From positions 1 to 64,000 of the forward strand of contig CAIOFO010000105.1 in NCBI GenBank assembly GCA_903857685.1: a DNA stretch of 64,000 nucleotides. Direction: 5' to 3'. The translations under genes were made by a program, and so were the position numbers. The notes below the pieces were generated by a model. The model was not told the DNA's origin, did no database searches, and saw only the letters and a program-made list of their open reading frames with translations. This DNA comes from an uncultured Alphaproteobacteria bacterium (GTDB taxonomy: Bacteria; Pseudomonadota; Alphaproteobacteria; Micropepsales; Micropepsaceae). Shown in pieces: positions 1-9,539 of this stretch. Each line of letters starts with the position of its first letter. Positions within the stretch are counted from its first letter, which is position 1.

Positions 1-180
1 CCGGCAACCTGGCCGCGCTGGTTCTGGGCGATGGCGTAAACGGCGCCGTCGTCACGGGCGTTGGCCACTTTCAGGCCGCTGTTGATGGCGGACTGGGTCT
101 GGGACAACTGGGCCTGGGTCGTGGTGAGGTACTGCAGCGCGGTCAAGGCGCCGGTATTGGTGTTGACGCTAAAAGACATT
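1..180 (-). CDS. flagellin, N-terminal fragment (truncated by the window edge)
   Basis: Reverse strand reads MSFSVNTNTGALTALQYLTTTQAQLSQTQSAINSGLKVANARDDGAVYAIAQNQRGQVAG, a near-copy of the N-terminus of the 511..1338 flagellin. Confidence 0.9.
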
Positions 181-260
181 TGGTCTCTCCATTCTGGTGT
201 ATGCGCGCCGTTCTTTTTGTTTGACCGGCGCGCCTTGGGCATTTTGCCCGCTATCCTATT

Positions 261-276
261 GGCAAGGCTCATGCCG
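261..276 (-). promoter_or_regulatory. candidate sigma-54 (-24/-12) promoter of the truncated flagellin gene
   Basis: Reverse strand CGGCATGAGCCTTGCC: GG and GC separated by 10 nt, as in TGGCAC-N5-TTGC. Confidence 0.6.
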
Positions 277-461
277 GAACGGATTCAGCTTTGCTTAAAC
301 ATCGATTTTCCGGGGGGCGGGAAAATTGTCCCCGGCGAGGTTTGCCGGGGAGCAGAAGTGACTGGGCAAGAATTGCCGCTGCTGGGCAGATATTGCCGGT
401 CAGGCGGCAAATAGCTCCACATTATCTAAAACTGGAAGCATTCGCGCGGCGCAAAAAGAAA

Positions 462-483
462 GGGCGGCATTTGCATGCCGCCC
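462..483 (-). terminator. hairpin terminator downstream of the flagellin gene
   Basis: GGGCGGCAT-TTGC-ATGCCGCCC perfect stem followed on the minus strand by a T-rich run (TTTCTTTTT). Confidence 0.75.
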
Positions 484-510
484 TGCCCAACCTTCGAAAA
501 AATCTCAGGT

Positions 511-1338
511 TTACTTGAACAGCGACAGGATCGTCTGCGGCGACTGATTGGCGATGGACAGAGCCTGCACGCCAAGCTGCTGCTTGACCTGCAACGACTG
601 CAACATCGCGCTTTCCTGCGCCATGTTGGCATCCACCAGATGGCCGATGCCGGTCGTCAGCGTATCGGACAGTTTCTGGGTGAATGTCGCCTGGATCGAG
701 AACTTCGCTGCGCCGGCCGACAGCTTCGCAAGCGCGGAGTTGACGTTGGTGAGCGAGGTCTGGATGGTGGCGATCAGAGCCGAAGCCTTGACCTGGGTGG
801 AGACCGTGCTGGTCGTCTTGATGGTCACGATCGCACCCGACAGGCTCATATTCTGCGCCAGAGTCGTGACATGGCGCGTACCGTCGGCTGAGGCCAAAGC
901 CTGGACCTTGGTGGTTGAGCCATCGACCAGGTTGAACCCGTTGAAAACGGCATTCTTCACGATCGTGGAAATCTGATCGCGCAGGGCCGTGAAGTCCGCG
1001 TTCAACGCCTGACGGCTCGCGGTATCGAGCGAGGTGTCAGCCGCGGAAAGCGCCTTCTGCTTCAACTGGATCAGCAGATCCGAAATTGACTGGCCCGCGG
1101 ACAGGGCGACATCAATGGCGGAAGAGCCGTTGTTGAGGCTGCTTATGACAGAGGAGTAACCGGCCACTGCGCCGCGCTGGTTCTGGGCAATGGCATAGAT
1201 TGCGCCATCATCCTTTGCCGTCGCGACTTTGAGGCCGCTGTTGATGGCAGACTGGGTCTGATTGAGCTGACCCTGGGTCTGCTGCAGGTACTGCAGCGCC
1301 GTCATGGCGCTAGTATTGGTGTTGACGCTAAAGGACAT
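511..1338 (-). CDS. flagellin
   Basis: 275 aa; N-term MSFSVNTNTSAMTALQYL and C-term QALSIANQSPQTILSLFK are flagellin D0 signatures. Confidence 0.93.
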   Translation of the reverse strand: MSFSVNTNTSAMTALQYLQQTQGQLNQTQSAINSGLKVATAKDDGAIYAIAQNQRGAVAGYSSVISSLNNGSSAIDVALSAGQSISDLLIQLKQKALSAADTSLDTASRQALNADFTALRDQISTIVKNAVFNGFNLVDGSTTKVQALASADGTRHVTTLAQNMSLSGAIVTIKTTSTVSTQVKASALIATIQTSLTNVNSALAKLSAGAAKFSIQATFTQKLSDTLTTGIGHLVDANMAQESAMLQSLQVKQQLGVQALSIANQSPQTILSLFK

Positions 1339-1412
1339 GGGTATTCTCCGTTACTTCTGGTGGGGGACCGCGTTCTGCGGACCCGCGGGCCGAATTGACC
1401 CGCAGGAACTTT

Positions 1413-1428
1413 TGCAACCGCCGTGCCA
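1413..1428 (-). promoter_or_regulatory. sigma-54 promoter of flagellin
   Basis: Reverse strand TGGCACGGCGGTTGCA matches TGGCAC-N5-TTGCA exactly. Confidence 0.8.
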
Positions 1429-1535
1429 TCGCTTTAACATTGTAACCTATTGTATTTAATGAAGAAATTATGCAGCTGGCCGCAGTGCGGTTAGGTATGA
1501 TTTGCCGGGTTCGGCAGTTCCTGCCGGTTGTGGGC

Positions 1536-1609
1536 GGAGCGTCGGCCCGGAAAAGCGTGGGTGGCCAGCGGCAACGTAGCGCCACGGTTTTCCGCAGGCC
1601 GCGCGACCA
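1536..1609 (+). repeat. dispersed intergenic repeat, copy A
   Basis: GGAGCGTCGGCCCGGAAAAGCGTGGGTGGCCAGCGGCAACGTAGCGCCACGGTTTTCCGCAGGCCGCGCGACCA; related copies at 19655, 23147 and 60862. Confidence 0.8.
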
Positions 1610-1618
1610 AAAAAGGAA

Positions 1619-1648
1619 AAACCCGGCGCGGGAAAACGCGCCGGGTTT
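1619..1648 (-). terminator. rho-independent terminator of the flbT-flaF operon
   Basis: ACCCGGCGCG-GGAAAA-CGCGCCGGGT stem followed on the minus strand by TTTTTCCTTTTTT. Confidence 0.8.
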
Positions 1649-1671
1649 GCTTCAAGCCCCCTCGAAACCTC

Positions 1672-2025
1672 TTAGCCGGCGCTGCCCTGCAGCCCCTGCA
1701 TGATGGTGCGATTGATCTCGATCAGCGGATCGATCGGCGCTTTTTCCCGCGTCACGCTGCGGGAGTATTTGGCGACCCACAGTGAAAGCGAAATGATCTT
1801 GCCCCGCACATCCTCGGTCAGGTTGTTGCGGTTGTCCATGCAGTCGGCCGCCAGCGTGCGCCACAGCCGCTTGTTCCAGTCAATCGCTTCCACCAGCGGA
1901 GCGCCCTGGGCGTTGCCGGATTTGGCGTCGATCAGGGCGCCGGTCACCTGCCCGAAAAGGCGGTACTCCGTGGCCCGCGGATCTTCAACCGCGCGCTGTA
2001 CGTTTTGATAGCTCTTCAGGGTCAT
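1672..2025 (-). CDS. flaF: flagellar biosynthesis regulator FlaF
   Basis: 117 aa, family-like sequence (YQNVQRAVEDPRATEYRLFGQVTGALI), next to flbT and flagellins. Confidence 0.85.
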   Translation of the reverse strand: MTLKSYQNVQRAVEDPRATEYRLFGQVTGALIDAKSGNAQGAPLVEAIDWNKRLWRTLAADCMDNRNNLTEDVRGKIISLSLWVAKYSRSVTREKAPIDPLIEINRTIMQGLQGSAG

Positions 2026-2410
2026 AATTCAGGCGCTCCTGTTCAAAATCGAATAATTTCCGGCACGAAATCAGCGCCTTGTAGAATGCGCCCTGCACGA
2101 CGTCCCGGCTGATTTCCACGCAGGCGGCCAGCACGGCACGGTTCTGGATCGCGCCCATGAACTCGGTCATGCGCAGCGCAAAGTCGTTATACGGCTCTTC
2201 GCTGGCCTCGCCGTCCAGGTACATCATCATGATCGCCAGATAAACCCGGCGGGCCGGGGTTTTGGCGTCCTTGGGCTGCATGATGTCTTTTTCGCGCAGC
2301 ACACAGGCCTTGTTCTGGATGACAAGGCTGGTGCGCTTGTCGCCATTGGCAAGCACCGCGCCGTTGAGCACGAATTTCTCGCCGGGTTTCAGCGACAGTT
2401 TCAGCGGCAT
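1985..2410 (-). CDS. flbT: flagellar biosynthesis repressor FlbT
   Basis: MPLKLSLKPGEKFVLNGAVLANGDKRTSLVIQNKACVLREKDIM; start moved to the internal Met of ORF 1985..2443. Confidence 0.88.
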   Translation of the reverse strand: MPLKLSLKPGEKFVLNGAVLANGDKRTSLVIQNKACVLREKDIMQPKDAKTPARRVYLAIMMMYLDGEASEEPYNDFALRMTEFMGAIQNRAVLAACVEISRDVVQGAFYKALISCRKLFDFEQERLNYDPEELSKRTARG

Positions 2411-2672
2411 GGGGGGCCGTCCTTCATTTTCGATCACCGCCACACTAAGGCTGCAGGGTTAACAAATGCTTGGCCTTTCGCAGCTTTGTGTTGAGGGATG
2501 CTTAAGCATAAACCGCTTTGATTACCGCCCCATCGGCCCGAAAAGGGTTGATAAGCATGGCCGATGTCGCCCCCTTCCGGGCAGGGAATCGTTAAGCGGT
2601 ATTGATGCCCGCATGGAAGCCCTGCAGCGACTTGAAGTTCTGACCGGCAAACTGGCGCAAGCGCGGATCCGG

Positions 2673-3044
2673 CTAGGCGTCTTCTTCGTCGTAAAGCGCA
2701 AAGACGAACGCCCGGCCACGCGACAGCGGTTCAAAGCCCGCTTCGATGGCCAGCTTGATGTCGGCGATCAAGGCTTCGGGATCGATCTTGGGCCGGTCGG
2801 GAAAGCGGGATGTTTTTTTCTGCCGCTTCTCGAAAGGGTATTCCAGAATCAATTCGCGGTGCGCCTTGTTTTTTGGCGCAAGCGGATTTCTTGCTGTGAG
2901 CACCCCTTCGGCCTGGATAGTCAGGCGCATGCCGATATCGCCGTCCGTGGTGTTCCATTGCGGCTCGCTGCGGACTTCCCAGTGCAGAACGACATCATCC
3001 ACGGAGACCGTGCCGGTAATCTCCCGTTTGCGGCGCTTGGTCAC
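2673..3044 (-). CDS. hypothetical protein, 123 aa, coupled downstream of the transglutaminase
   Basis: GTG start overlaps the TGA stop of the upstream gene (GTGA); full-length ORF. Confidence 0.6.
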   Translation of the reverse strand: MTKRRKREITGTVSVDDVVLHWEVRSEPQWNTTDGDIGMRLTIQAEGVLTARNPLAPKNKAHRELILEYPFEKRQKKTSRFPDRPKIDPEALIADIKLAIEAGFEPLSRGRAFVFALYDEEDA

Positions 3045-4006
3045 TGCTGCTGCTGTTGCTGCTGGTGGTGATAAATGCGTTCGGGCATGGAGTGCGTGGC
3101 CGGCGAGGTCATGGGACGGGCAACTTTAAGGAAATCCTCGTGACGCACCGGCGCCTGGGTCGGTTCGATGCCGACGGAAATGGATAGTTCGCTTTCCGCC
3201 ACGCCCTTGTAGGTGCCCCGGGTCGGCGGCACGTCGGAATAGTCGCGCCCCACCGCGGCGCGGACATGACGCTCGCCCGCCGGGATATTGTTGGTGGGAT
3301 CAAAGCCCACCCAGCCCAGCGACGGCAGATAGGATTCCACCCAGGCATGGGTGGCGTCGGCGCCGGAGCGGTCTTTGTTGCCGCGATGATACATGTAACC
3401 GGAAACATAACGCGTCGGCACGCCCCAGGCGCGGGCGATGGCAATCATGATATGGGCGAAATCCTGGCAGACGCCGCGCCGCTCGCCCAGGGCGTGCTCG
3501 ATCGGCGAGTGCACCTCGGTGATGCCGGACTCATATTCGAAGGAGTCATAGATCGCGCGGGTCAGCTTCTTCATCGCGGTCAACGGATCGCCTTCCGGCT
3601 TTTCCAGCTCAGCGATTTTCATGAATGTGAGAAGCTCGGGCGAAAGCCGGGCGAATTTCGACGGGCCCAGCATGTCGAAATGATCGTCGGTGAGATTGTA
3701 ATTGTTGTAGCGGCCCCACTCCAGATGGTCGAGCTTTTCCGGATATTGCGGAAACATGCCAAGTTCCACCACCGCCTGCGCTTCGATGCGCAATTCCTCA
3801 TGCTCGCGGAGGAGATTGAAATGATAGACCGCGTTGCCCAGATGATCGGTATAGGCATAAAGCTGGGCGCGCGGATTGGTGGCGATCTGGAAGGAGCGCA
3901 GCGTCTGCGGCCCTTCCGAGCGCGGCTGCATCCGAAGCTCCATCACCGATTCGCGCACCGGCGCGCTGTAACGAAAACGGGTGACATGGCGGATGGAATA
4001 GAACAT
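3041..4006 (-). CDS. transglutaminase-like cysteine protease family protein
   Basis: MFYSIRHVTRFRYSAPVRESVMELRMQPR..GVCQDFAHIMIAIARAWGVPTRYVSGY..DATHAWVESYLPSLGWVGFDPT; Cys/His/Asp motifs; C-term HHQQQQQQQ. Confidence 0.9.
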   Translation of the reverse strand: MFYSIRHVTRFRYSAPVRESVMELRMQPRSEGPQTLRSFQIATNPRAQLYAYTDHLGNAVYHFNLLREHEELRIEAQAVVELGMFPQYPEKLDHLEWGRYNNYNLTDDHFDMLGPSKFARLSPELLTFMKIAELEKPEGDPLTAMKKLTRAIYDSFEYESGITEVHSPIEHALGERRGVCQDFAHIMIAIARAWGVPTRYVSGYMYHRGNKDRSGADATHAWVESYLPSLGWVGFDPTNNIPAGERHVRAAVGRDYSDVPPTRGTYKGVAESELSISVGIEPTQAPVRHEDFLKVARPMTSPATHSMPERIYHHQQQQQQQ

Positions 4007-4953
4007 CAGAGCACCGTTTCTGCGCCATAGGTGATGAACGAGGCATAGAGCGTCTCGTGGATTTTTTCGCATTGCCGCGTGATGTCGGCGAGGAAGCCGG
4101 CGATGCCGCCCGACATGAGTTCGTCAATCTGGCCGAAATCCACGCTGGCCTTCAGCCGCCCGGCCAGCCGCTCGACGGCGGCGCGGCGGGCTGGCGGCGC
4201 GCCCGGCGCCACCCGCGCCAGGGCGTCGGTGACGCGGTCCACCGAAAAGCGGATGGAGTGGGGAAATTCCGGATCGAACAACAGGAATTCGGCGATCTTC
4301 TGCGGCCGGATCGAGGCGGTATAAAGCTTGGTATAGGGCTCGAAGGCGGTGCAGAATTTCAGCAGCACCAGCCAGTCGAAATATTTCGGCGTGTTCTGGC
4401 TGCCGTCGCGGGGACCGCGGAAATGCACATCCAGCAGCCGACCCAGCAATTGCGCCCGCTCGATATGCTTGCCAAGCTCCAGAAAGTACCAGCCTTCGCC
4501 ATGGCTGAGGGTCGAATAGGTCACGCCTTCCAGCGCGTGCATGTCTTCCAGCGCCTCGCGAAACAGGCGCGCCGGGGTATGCACCCAGATCGAGTCCATG
4601 GTCACGGGCGCCAGGCGCAGATAGAGGCGGTTGAGATTTTCCCAAACCTCGTTGGACAGCGCCTCGCGCACCTGGCGGGCATTGTCGCGCGCCATCGACA
4701 GGGATGTGATCAGCGCGGCGCCATTTTCCCGGTCGAAGGCCAGCTTGCGGGTGGTGAGAAAGGCGTCCTGCGTGGCATCCAGCGTCAATTCACCGGTGAG
4801 CGCCTCGATCACGCGGCTCCAGGAAGCAGTCGCGTCTTCCGGCGTCTGCTCGATCATGGATTCCAGCTTCACCGCCATCACCCGGGAGGTATGCTCGGCC
4901 CGCTCGATATAGCGGCTCATCCAGTACAGGCTGTCGGCGACGCGGCTCAGCAT
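4006..4953 (-). CDS. alpha-E domain-containing protein
   Basis: MLSRVADSLYWMSRYIERAEHTSRVM; family-typical start and operon context. Confidence 0.9.
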   Translation of the reverse strand: MLSRVADSLYWMSRYIERAEHTSRVMAVKLESMIEQTPEDATASWSRVIEALTGELTLDATQDAFLTTRKLAFDRENGAALITSLSMARDNARQVREALSNEVWENLNRLYLRLAPVTMDSIWVHTPARLFREALEDMHALEGVTYSTLSHGEGWYFLELGKHIERAQLLGRLLDVHFRGPRDGSQNTPKYFDWLVLLKFCTAFEPYTKLYTASIRPQKIAEFLLFDPEFPHSIRFSVDRVTDALARVAPGAPPARRAAVERLAGRLKASVDFGQIDELMSGGIAGFLADITRQCEKIHETLYASFITYGAETVL

Positions 4954-6474
4954 TTATTGTCCCAGTACCCAGGTGTCCTTGGAGCCGCCGCCCTGGCTGG
5001 AATTCACCACCAGGCTGCCGCGCTTGAGCGCGACCCGGGTCAGCGCGCCCGGCACGATCTTGGTTTCCGATCCATGCAGGATGAAGGGCCGCAGATCCAC
5101 ATGCCGCGATTCCACGCCATTGCCGACAAAGGTGGGTGCGGTGGAAAGCTGGATGGTGGGCTGTGCGATGTAATTGTCGGGATCGGATTTTATCTTCTGG
5201 CCGAATTCCTCGCGCTCGGCCTGGCTGGCATGCGGCCCGACCAGCATGCCATAGCCGCCGGATTCGCCCACCGCCTTCACCACCAGCTTGTCGAGATTGG
5301 CCAGCACATGGTGGAGCGATTTTTCCTCGCGGCAGAGGAAGGTTTCGACATTTTCGATCAGCGGTTCTTCGGAAAGATAATAGCGGATCAGGCGCGGCAC
5401 ATAGGCATAGACCGCCTTGTCGTCGGCGACGCCGGTGCCCAGCGCATTGGCGATCATCACATTGCCGGCGCGATAGGCGTTGAACAGGCCCGGCACGCCC
5501 AGCGAGGAATCCTCGCGGAAGATCAGCGGATCGATGAAATCATCATCAATGCGGCGATAGATGACATCGATGCGTTTCAGGCCGGAGGTGGTGCGGGTGT
5601 AGACGACATTGTCATTGACCAGCAGGTCGCGGCCTTCCACCAGCTCCACCCCCATCTGGCGCGCCAGAAAGGCATGTTCGAAATAGGCGGAGTTGAACAC
5701 GCCGGGCGTGAGAATCGCGATGGAGACGTCATCGTGAAACGGCGCCAGGCTTCGAAGCGTCGCCAGCAGTTCCAGCGGATACTGCTCGATGGGCCGCACA
5801 TTCATGCTGCGGAACACGCCCGGAAAGGCGCGCCGCGCCACGTCGCGGTTGGCCAGCATGTAGGAGACGCCGGACGGCACTCGCAGATTGTCTTCCAGAA
5901 CGACGAATTCGCCTTTCTCGTTGCGGATCAGGTCGCTGCCGCAAATATTGACATAGGCCCCATGCGGCACCGGCAGCCCGCGCATCTCGCGCCGGTAATG
6001 CTTGGAGCCGTAGATCATGGCGCGCGGCACCACCCCGTCCTTCAGCACGCGGCCATCGCTGTAGATGTCGCGCAGGAAAAGATTGAGGGCCAGGATGCGC
6101 TGTGTCAGGCCGCGCTCGATGCGGTCCCATTCCGCCGCCGTCACGATGCGGGGCAGCAGATCGGTGGGAATGATCCGTTCCGTCGCCTGATTGTCGCTAT
6201 AGACGGTGAAGGTGATGCCCTGATGCAGGAAGCTTTGCTCGCAGGCCTGCTGGCGGCGATTGAGTTCTTCCAGCGGCAAGGTGGAAATGCGGCTGTCGAG
6301 CGCGGCATAGGGCGCCCGCGGGGTGCCGTCGGGCGCGAACATCTCGTCATAGGCCTTGCCCAGCGCATAATTCAGATAGGGGGCATCCTGGCCGGGACGC
6401 GAGGGTCGGGGCGGCGTGGCGGCGATATCCGGCCCGCCAAAATCCTCTGTATTCGCAAAAGCCTCATGCTGCAT
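4954..6474 (-). CDS. circularly permuted type 2 ATP-grasp protein
   Basis: Long conserved sequence incl. [56 protein letters not shown] and [17 protein letters not shown]. Confidence 0.9.
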   Translation of the reverse strand: MQHEAFANTEDFGGPDIAATPPRPSRPGQDAPYLNYALGKAYDEMFAPDGTPRAPYAALDSRISTLPLEELNRRQQACEQSFLHQGITFTVYSDNQATERIIPTDLLPRIVTAAEWDRIERGLTQRILALNLFLRDIYSDGRVLKDGVVPRAMIYGSKHYRREMRGLPVPHGAYVNICGSDLIRNEKGEFVVLEDNLRVPSGVSYMLANRDVARRAFPGVFRSMNVRPIEQYPLELLATLRSLAPFHDDVSIAILTPGVFNSAYFEHAFLARQMGVELVEGRDLLVNDNVVYTRTTSGLKRIDVIYRRIDDDFIDPLIFREDSSLGVPGLFNAYRAGNVMIANALGTGVADDKAVYAYVPRLIRYYLSEEPLIENVETFLCREEKSLHHVLANLDKLVVKAVGESGGYGMLVGPHASQAEREEFGQKIKSDPDNYIAQPTIQLSTAPTFVGNGVESRHVDLRPFILHGSETKIVPGALTRVALKRGSLVVNSSQGGGSKDTWVLGQ

Positions 6475-6561
6475 GCGCGAAGTGTGACGGGCGTCCGGCT
6501 TTCCCGCAAGCACCCTGATTCGCGCAGATCGGCCATGCAACTTGGAGTTGTAAAAGCCTGT

Positions 6562-7251
6562 TTAATCAAGCGCTTCCAGCAGGCTCTGCTGATTGGGCTT
6601 GGCCGCAACCCGAATTTGGCGCCAGGCCAGGGGCGCCAGGGCGGCGGCGGCGGCCGGGCTGATACAGGCGGCTATCAGGTCTTGTACCGGCAAATTCTCC
6701 TGCCTCGCACAATCGCGAAAGATCGCGGCGCTGCGCGGCGAGAAGAACAGCGCCGCATCGATTTGGCCCTGGCGCAGCGCCAGGGCGGCGGCTTGCGGCA
6801 TTTTTTCCACCGCCGTCACAGCATAGAGAATTTCCCGGCGGACGGAAAAGCCCGCCAGCATCTGCGCCAGCTTGCCGTCATTGCCCTCGCCCGCCACATG
6901 CAGCAGCGCGCCCTTGTCCGGGGCGGCCCAAATGCGCGTCGCCTGCGCCAGCGCTGCCGCATCGCCATCGGCGCTTTTGACGCTTTGAAATCCCAGGCTT
7001 TGCGCCTCCGCCGCGGTTTGCGGACCGACTGCGAACAGCGCCACGTTGCGGCGCGCGCTGCGCCGCGCCAGGGCGCGCACGCCGTTGGCGCTGGTCGCCA
7101 GGATTGCCTGTACGCCGTCCAGCGTCACCTCCGGACCATCCGGAAACCGCGTCGTCAACAAGGGCGCCACCAGCGCCGAGTGACCGCGCAACGCCAATTG
7201 GCGGGCGGTTTCCTCGCCGTCCTCGATGGGCCGGGTGACAAGCACTCTCAT
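6562..7251 (-). CDS. hemD: uroporphyrinogen-III synthase
   Basis: MRVLVTRPIEDGEETARQLALRGHSALVAPLL; HemD-like, divergent from tsaD. Confidence 0.8.
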   Translation of the reverse strand: MRVLVTRPIEDGEETARQLALRGHSALVAPLLTTRFPDGPEVTLDGVQAILATSANGVRALARRSARRNVALFAVGPQTAAEAQSLGFQSVKSADGDAAALAQATRIWAAPDKGALLHVAGEGNDGKLAQMLAGFSVRREILYAVTAVEKMPQAAALALRQGQIDAALFFSPRSAAIFRDCARQENLPVQDLIAACISPAAAAALAPLAWRQIRVAAKPNQQSLLEALD

Positions 7252-7346
7252 ATGGTCGCTCCCGCCGGCGCGGACGCTCCGCTATATTTTTGCGATCACG
7301 TCCCAACTGCGCTAGACGGACAGCGTCTTAGCGGAAGATTTGGCTT

Positions 7347-8429
7347 TTGGACAATTTCACCGTCCTGGGGATTGAAACCAGCTGCGACGAAACCGCGGCT
7401 GCTGTCGTGCGCGGATCCCCGCCCGGACCGGGCGAAATCCTTTCCAATATCGTGTTCAGCCAGAATGAGGCGCATGCGCCCTATGGCGGCGTGGTGCCGG
7501 AAATCGCATCCCGCGCCCATCTCGAGATATTGGATGGCGTGATCGAGAGTGCGTTGGAACAGGCCAAGGTTGCGCTTGGCGATATTGACGCCATCGCCGC
7601 CACGGCGGGACCGGGGCTGATCGGCGGCGTGATTGTTGGCCTGACCACTGCCAAGGCGCTGGCGCTGGCGGCGAACAAGCCGCTGATCGCGGTCAATCAC
7701 CTGGCAGGCCACGCCTTGACGGCGCGGCTGACCGACGGCGTGGCATTTCCTTTCCTGCTGCTGCTGGTTTCCGGCGGGCATTGCCAGTTGCTGGCGGTGG
7801 AAGGCCCGGAAAAATTCTGGCTCTATGGCAGCACCATGGACGATGCGGCCGGCGAAGCCTTCGACAAGACCGCCAAGCTGCTGGGTTTGCCCTATCCCGG
7901 CGGTCCCGCTGTCGAGGAAGCGGCGGCGCATGGCAATGCCAGGCGCTATCCCCTGCCCCGGCCCCTGCTGGGCCGCCCGCAGGGGAGCGGAATGGCATTT
8001 TCCTTTTCGGGTTTGAAAACCGCCCTGCGCCAGCTGGTGCAGACAGGCACGGTGGATGTGAATGACGCCGCTGCGTCGTTTCAGGCAGCGGTAATTGACA
8101 TTCTGCGCGACCGCACAGGCAACGCCCTGTCGCGGTTCCAGCAGGATTTCCCCGACACGGCCGCGCCGACATTGGTGGTGGCCGGCGGGGTTGCCGCCAA
8201 TTTCGCCATCGGCTCGGCCCTTACCGTGCTGGCCGAAAGCCGCAATTTCGGGATTCAAATTCCGCCGCCAAATTATTGCACCGACAATGCGGCGATGATC
8301 GCCTGGGCGGGGCTGGAGCGGTTTGCGGCCGGGGTGTCGGATTCCATCGGAATCGGGCCCCGGGCGCGCTGGCCGCTGGATCCTGGCTTAGATGGTGGCC
8401 ATGGTGACCAGCGTCAGGACACCGCTTAA
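7347..8429 (+). CDS. tsaD: tRNA N6-adenosine threonylcarbamoyltransferase TsaD
   Basis: [50 protein letters not shown] motifs. Confidence 0.96.
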   Translation: MDNFTVLGIETSCDETAAAVVRGSPPGPGEILSNIVFSQNEAHAPYGGVVPEIASRAHLEILDGVIESALEQAKVALGDIDAIAATAGPGLIGGVIVGLTTAKALALAANKPLIAVNHLAGHALTARLTDGVAFPFLLLLVSGGHCQLLAVEGPEKFWLYGSTMDDAAGEAFDKTAKLLGLPYPGGPAVEEAAAHGNARRYPLPRPLLGRPQGSGMAFSFSGLKTALRQLVQTGTVDVNDAAASFQAAVIDILRDRTGNALSRFQQDFPDTAAPTLVVAGGVAANFAIGSALTVLAESRNFGIQIPPPNYCTDNAAMIAWAGLERFAAGVSDSIGIGPRARWPLDPGLDGGHGDQRQDTA

Positions 8430-8513
8430 GAGCAGAACCAGGCCGGAAAAGACTTCCGCCACCTTTTCACTGACGGCGACGGGGACGGATTGCTGCAAAT
8501 AGATATTGGTCAT
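8388..8513 (-). CDS. small predicted single-TM protein, 41 aa
   Basis: [50 protein letters not shown] 7 nt before ATG; below the ORF-track size cut-off; overlaps the tsaD 3' end antisense. Confidence 0.55.
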   Translation of the reverse strand: MTNIYLQQSVPVAVSEKVAEVFSGLVLLLSGVLTLVTMATI

Positions 8514-8744
8514 GTTGTTACTCCTTCAAATAGACCGCAAAAACACCGGAAAAAACTGAAACCGGGCCTTTGCTGCACTGCAATATAATGACCGCATTCC
8601 ACTCTTTCAATTGAATAAATACGTCATAATTTATTGTTTACCATTGGCGGGAGATTGGATAAGTACCTGTAAAACAATATATATATTTCTGACTGGAAGA
8701 ATTTATGGTCGTTGTGCAGTTGCAGCATAGAAGGTATGCCTAAA

Positions 8745-9539
8745 ATGAAGATCACCACCTGGAACATCAATTCGGTGCGCCACCGCATCGGGCTGGTGAG
8801 CCGCTTTCTGCGTGACCAGCAGCCCGATGTGCTGGCGCTGCAGGAGACCAAGGTGGTCAACGAACTTTTCCCCGCCGAGCCCCTGCGGAAGCTGGGCTAT
8901 GTGCACCAGGCGATCCACGGCCAGAAGGCCTATCACGGGGTGGCGATCCTCTCCCGCCTGCCGTTCCGGAAGACCGGTTCCCAGGATTTCTGCCGCGAGG
9001 GCCATGCCAGGCATATGGGCGTGACATTCGAGAATGGCGTGGAGCTGCACAATTTCTATGTCCCCGCCGGCGGTGACATTCCCGACCCCGGCAAGAACGA
9101 GAAATTCGCCCACAAGCTGCATTTCCTGGGCGCGATGGAAAAATTCTTCGCCCGCCGTGCCAGGGCCAAAAGCGATCCGGTGATGATCCTGGGCGATTTC
9201 AATGTCGCCCCGCTGGAGCATGACGTCTGGAGTCACAGGCAATTGCTGGGTGTCGTCAGCCACACGCCGGTCGAGACGCGGCTCCTGGGCGAGGTGCAGG
9301 CGGCGTTCGACTGGACAGACGCCACCCGCCACTTCATTCCGGCCGATGAAAAAATCTATTCCTGGTGGAGTTATCGCGCCGCCGATTGGGAAGCCTCGGA
9401 TCGCGGCAGACGGCTGGACCATGTCTGGGTCAGTCCGGGCCTGAAGGGTGCGCTCCAATCCCAGACCATCCTGAAAAAGATGCGCGGCTGGCAGAAAGCG
9501 TCTGATCATGTGCCGGTTGTTGTTGAACTGGATGTTTGA
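8745..9539 (+). CDS. xthA: exodeoxyribonuclease III
   Basis: MKITTWNINSVRHRIGLVSRFLRDQQPDVLALQETKV, LDHVWVSP, ASDHVPVVVEL. Confidence 0.93.
   Translation: MKITTWNINSVRHRIGLVSRFLRDQQPDVLALQETKVVNELFPAEPLRKLGYVHQAIHGQKAYHGVAILSRLPFRKTGSQDFCREGHARHMGVTFENGVELHNFYVPAGGDIPDPGKNEKFAHKLHFLGAMEKFFARRARAKSDPVMILGDFNVAPLEHDVWSHRQLLGVVSHTPVETRLLGEVQAAFDWTDATRHFIPADEKIYSWWSYRAADWEASDRGRRLDHVWVSPGLKGALQSQTILKKMRGWQKASDHVPVVVELDV

Noticed and set aside
2456-2475. CtrA or sigma-54 site upstream of flbT
   Set aside because: GTTAACAAATGCTTGG is only 6/8 to CtrA, and no GG-N10-GC element is present at a convincing position.
2466-3071. 201-aa plus-strand ORF ending in CCCCCCWW
   Set aside because: Its C-terminus is the antisense of the CAG repeat in the transglutaminase, and the body is antisense to the 123-aa gene.
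4057-7542. 1161-aa plus-strand ORF
   Set aside because: Antisense to the ATP-grasp, alpha-E and hemD genes. Composition is typical of GC-rich shadow frames and the minus-strand proteins have clear family motifs.
8570-8583. TTGCTGCACTGCAA as a PHB/PhaR-type operator upstream of the 41-aa ORF
   Set aside because: Resembles TGC-rich operators only loosely and no PHB genes are nearby; too weak to claim.
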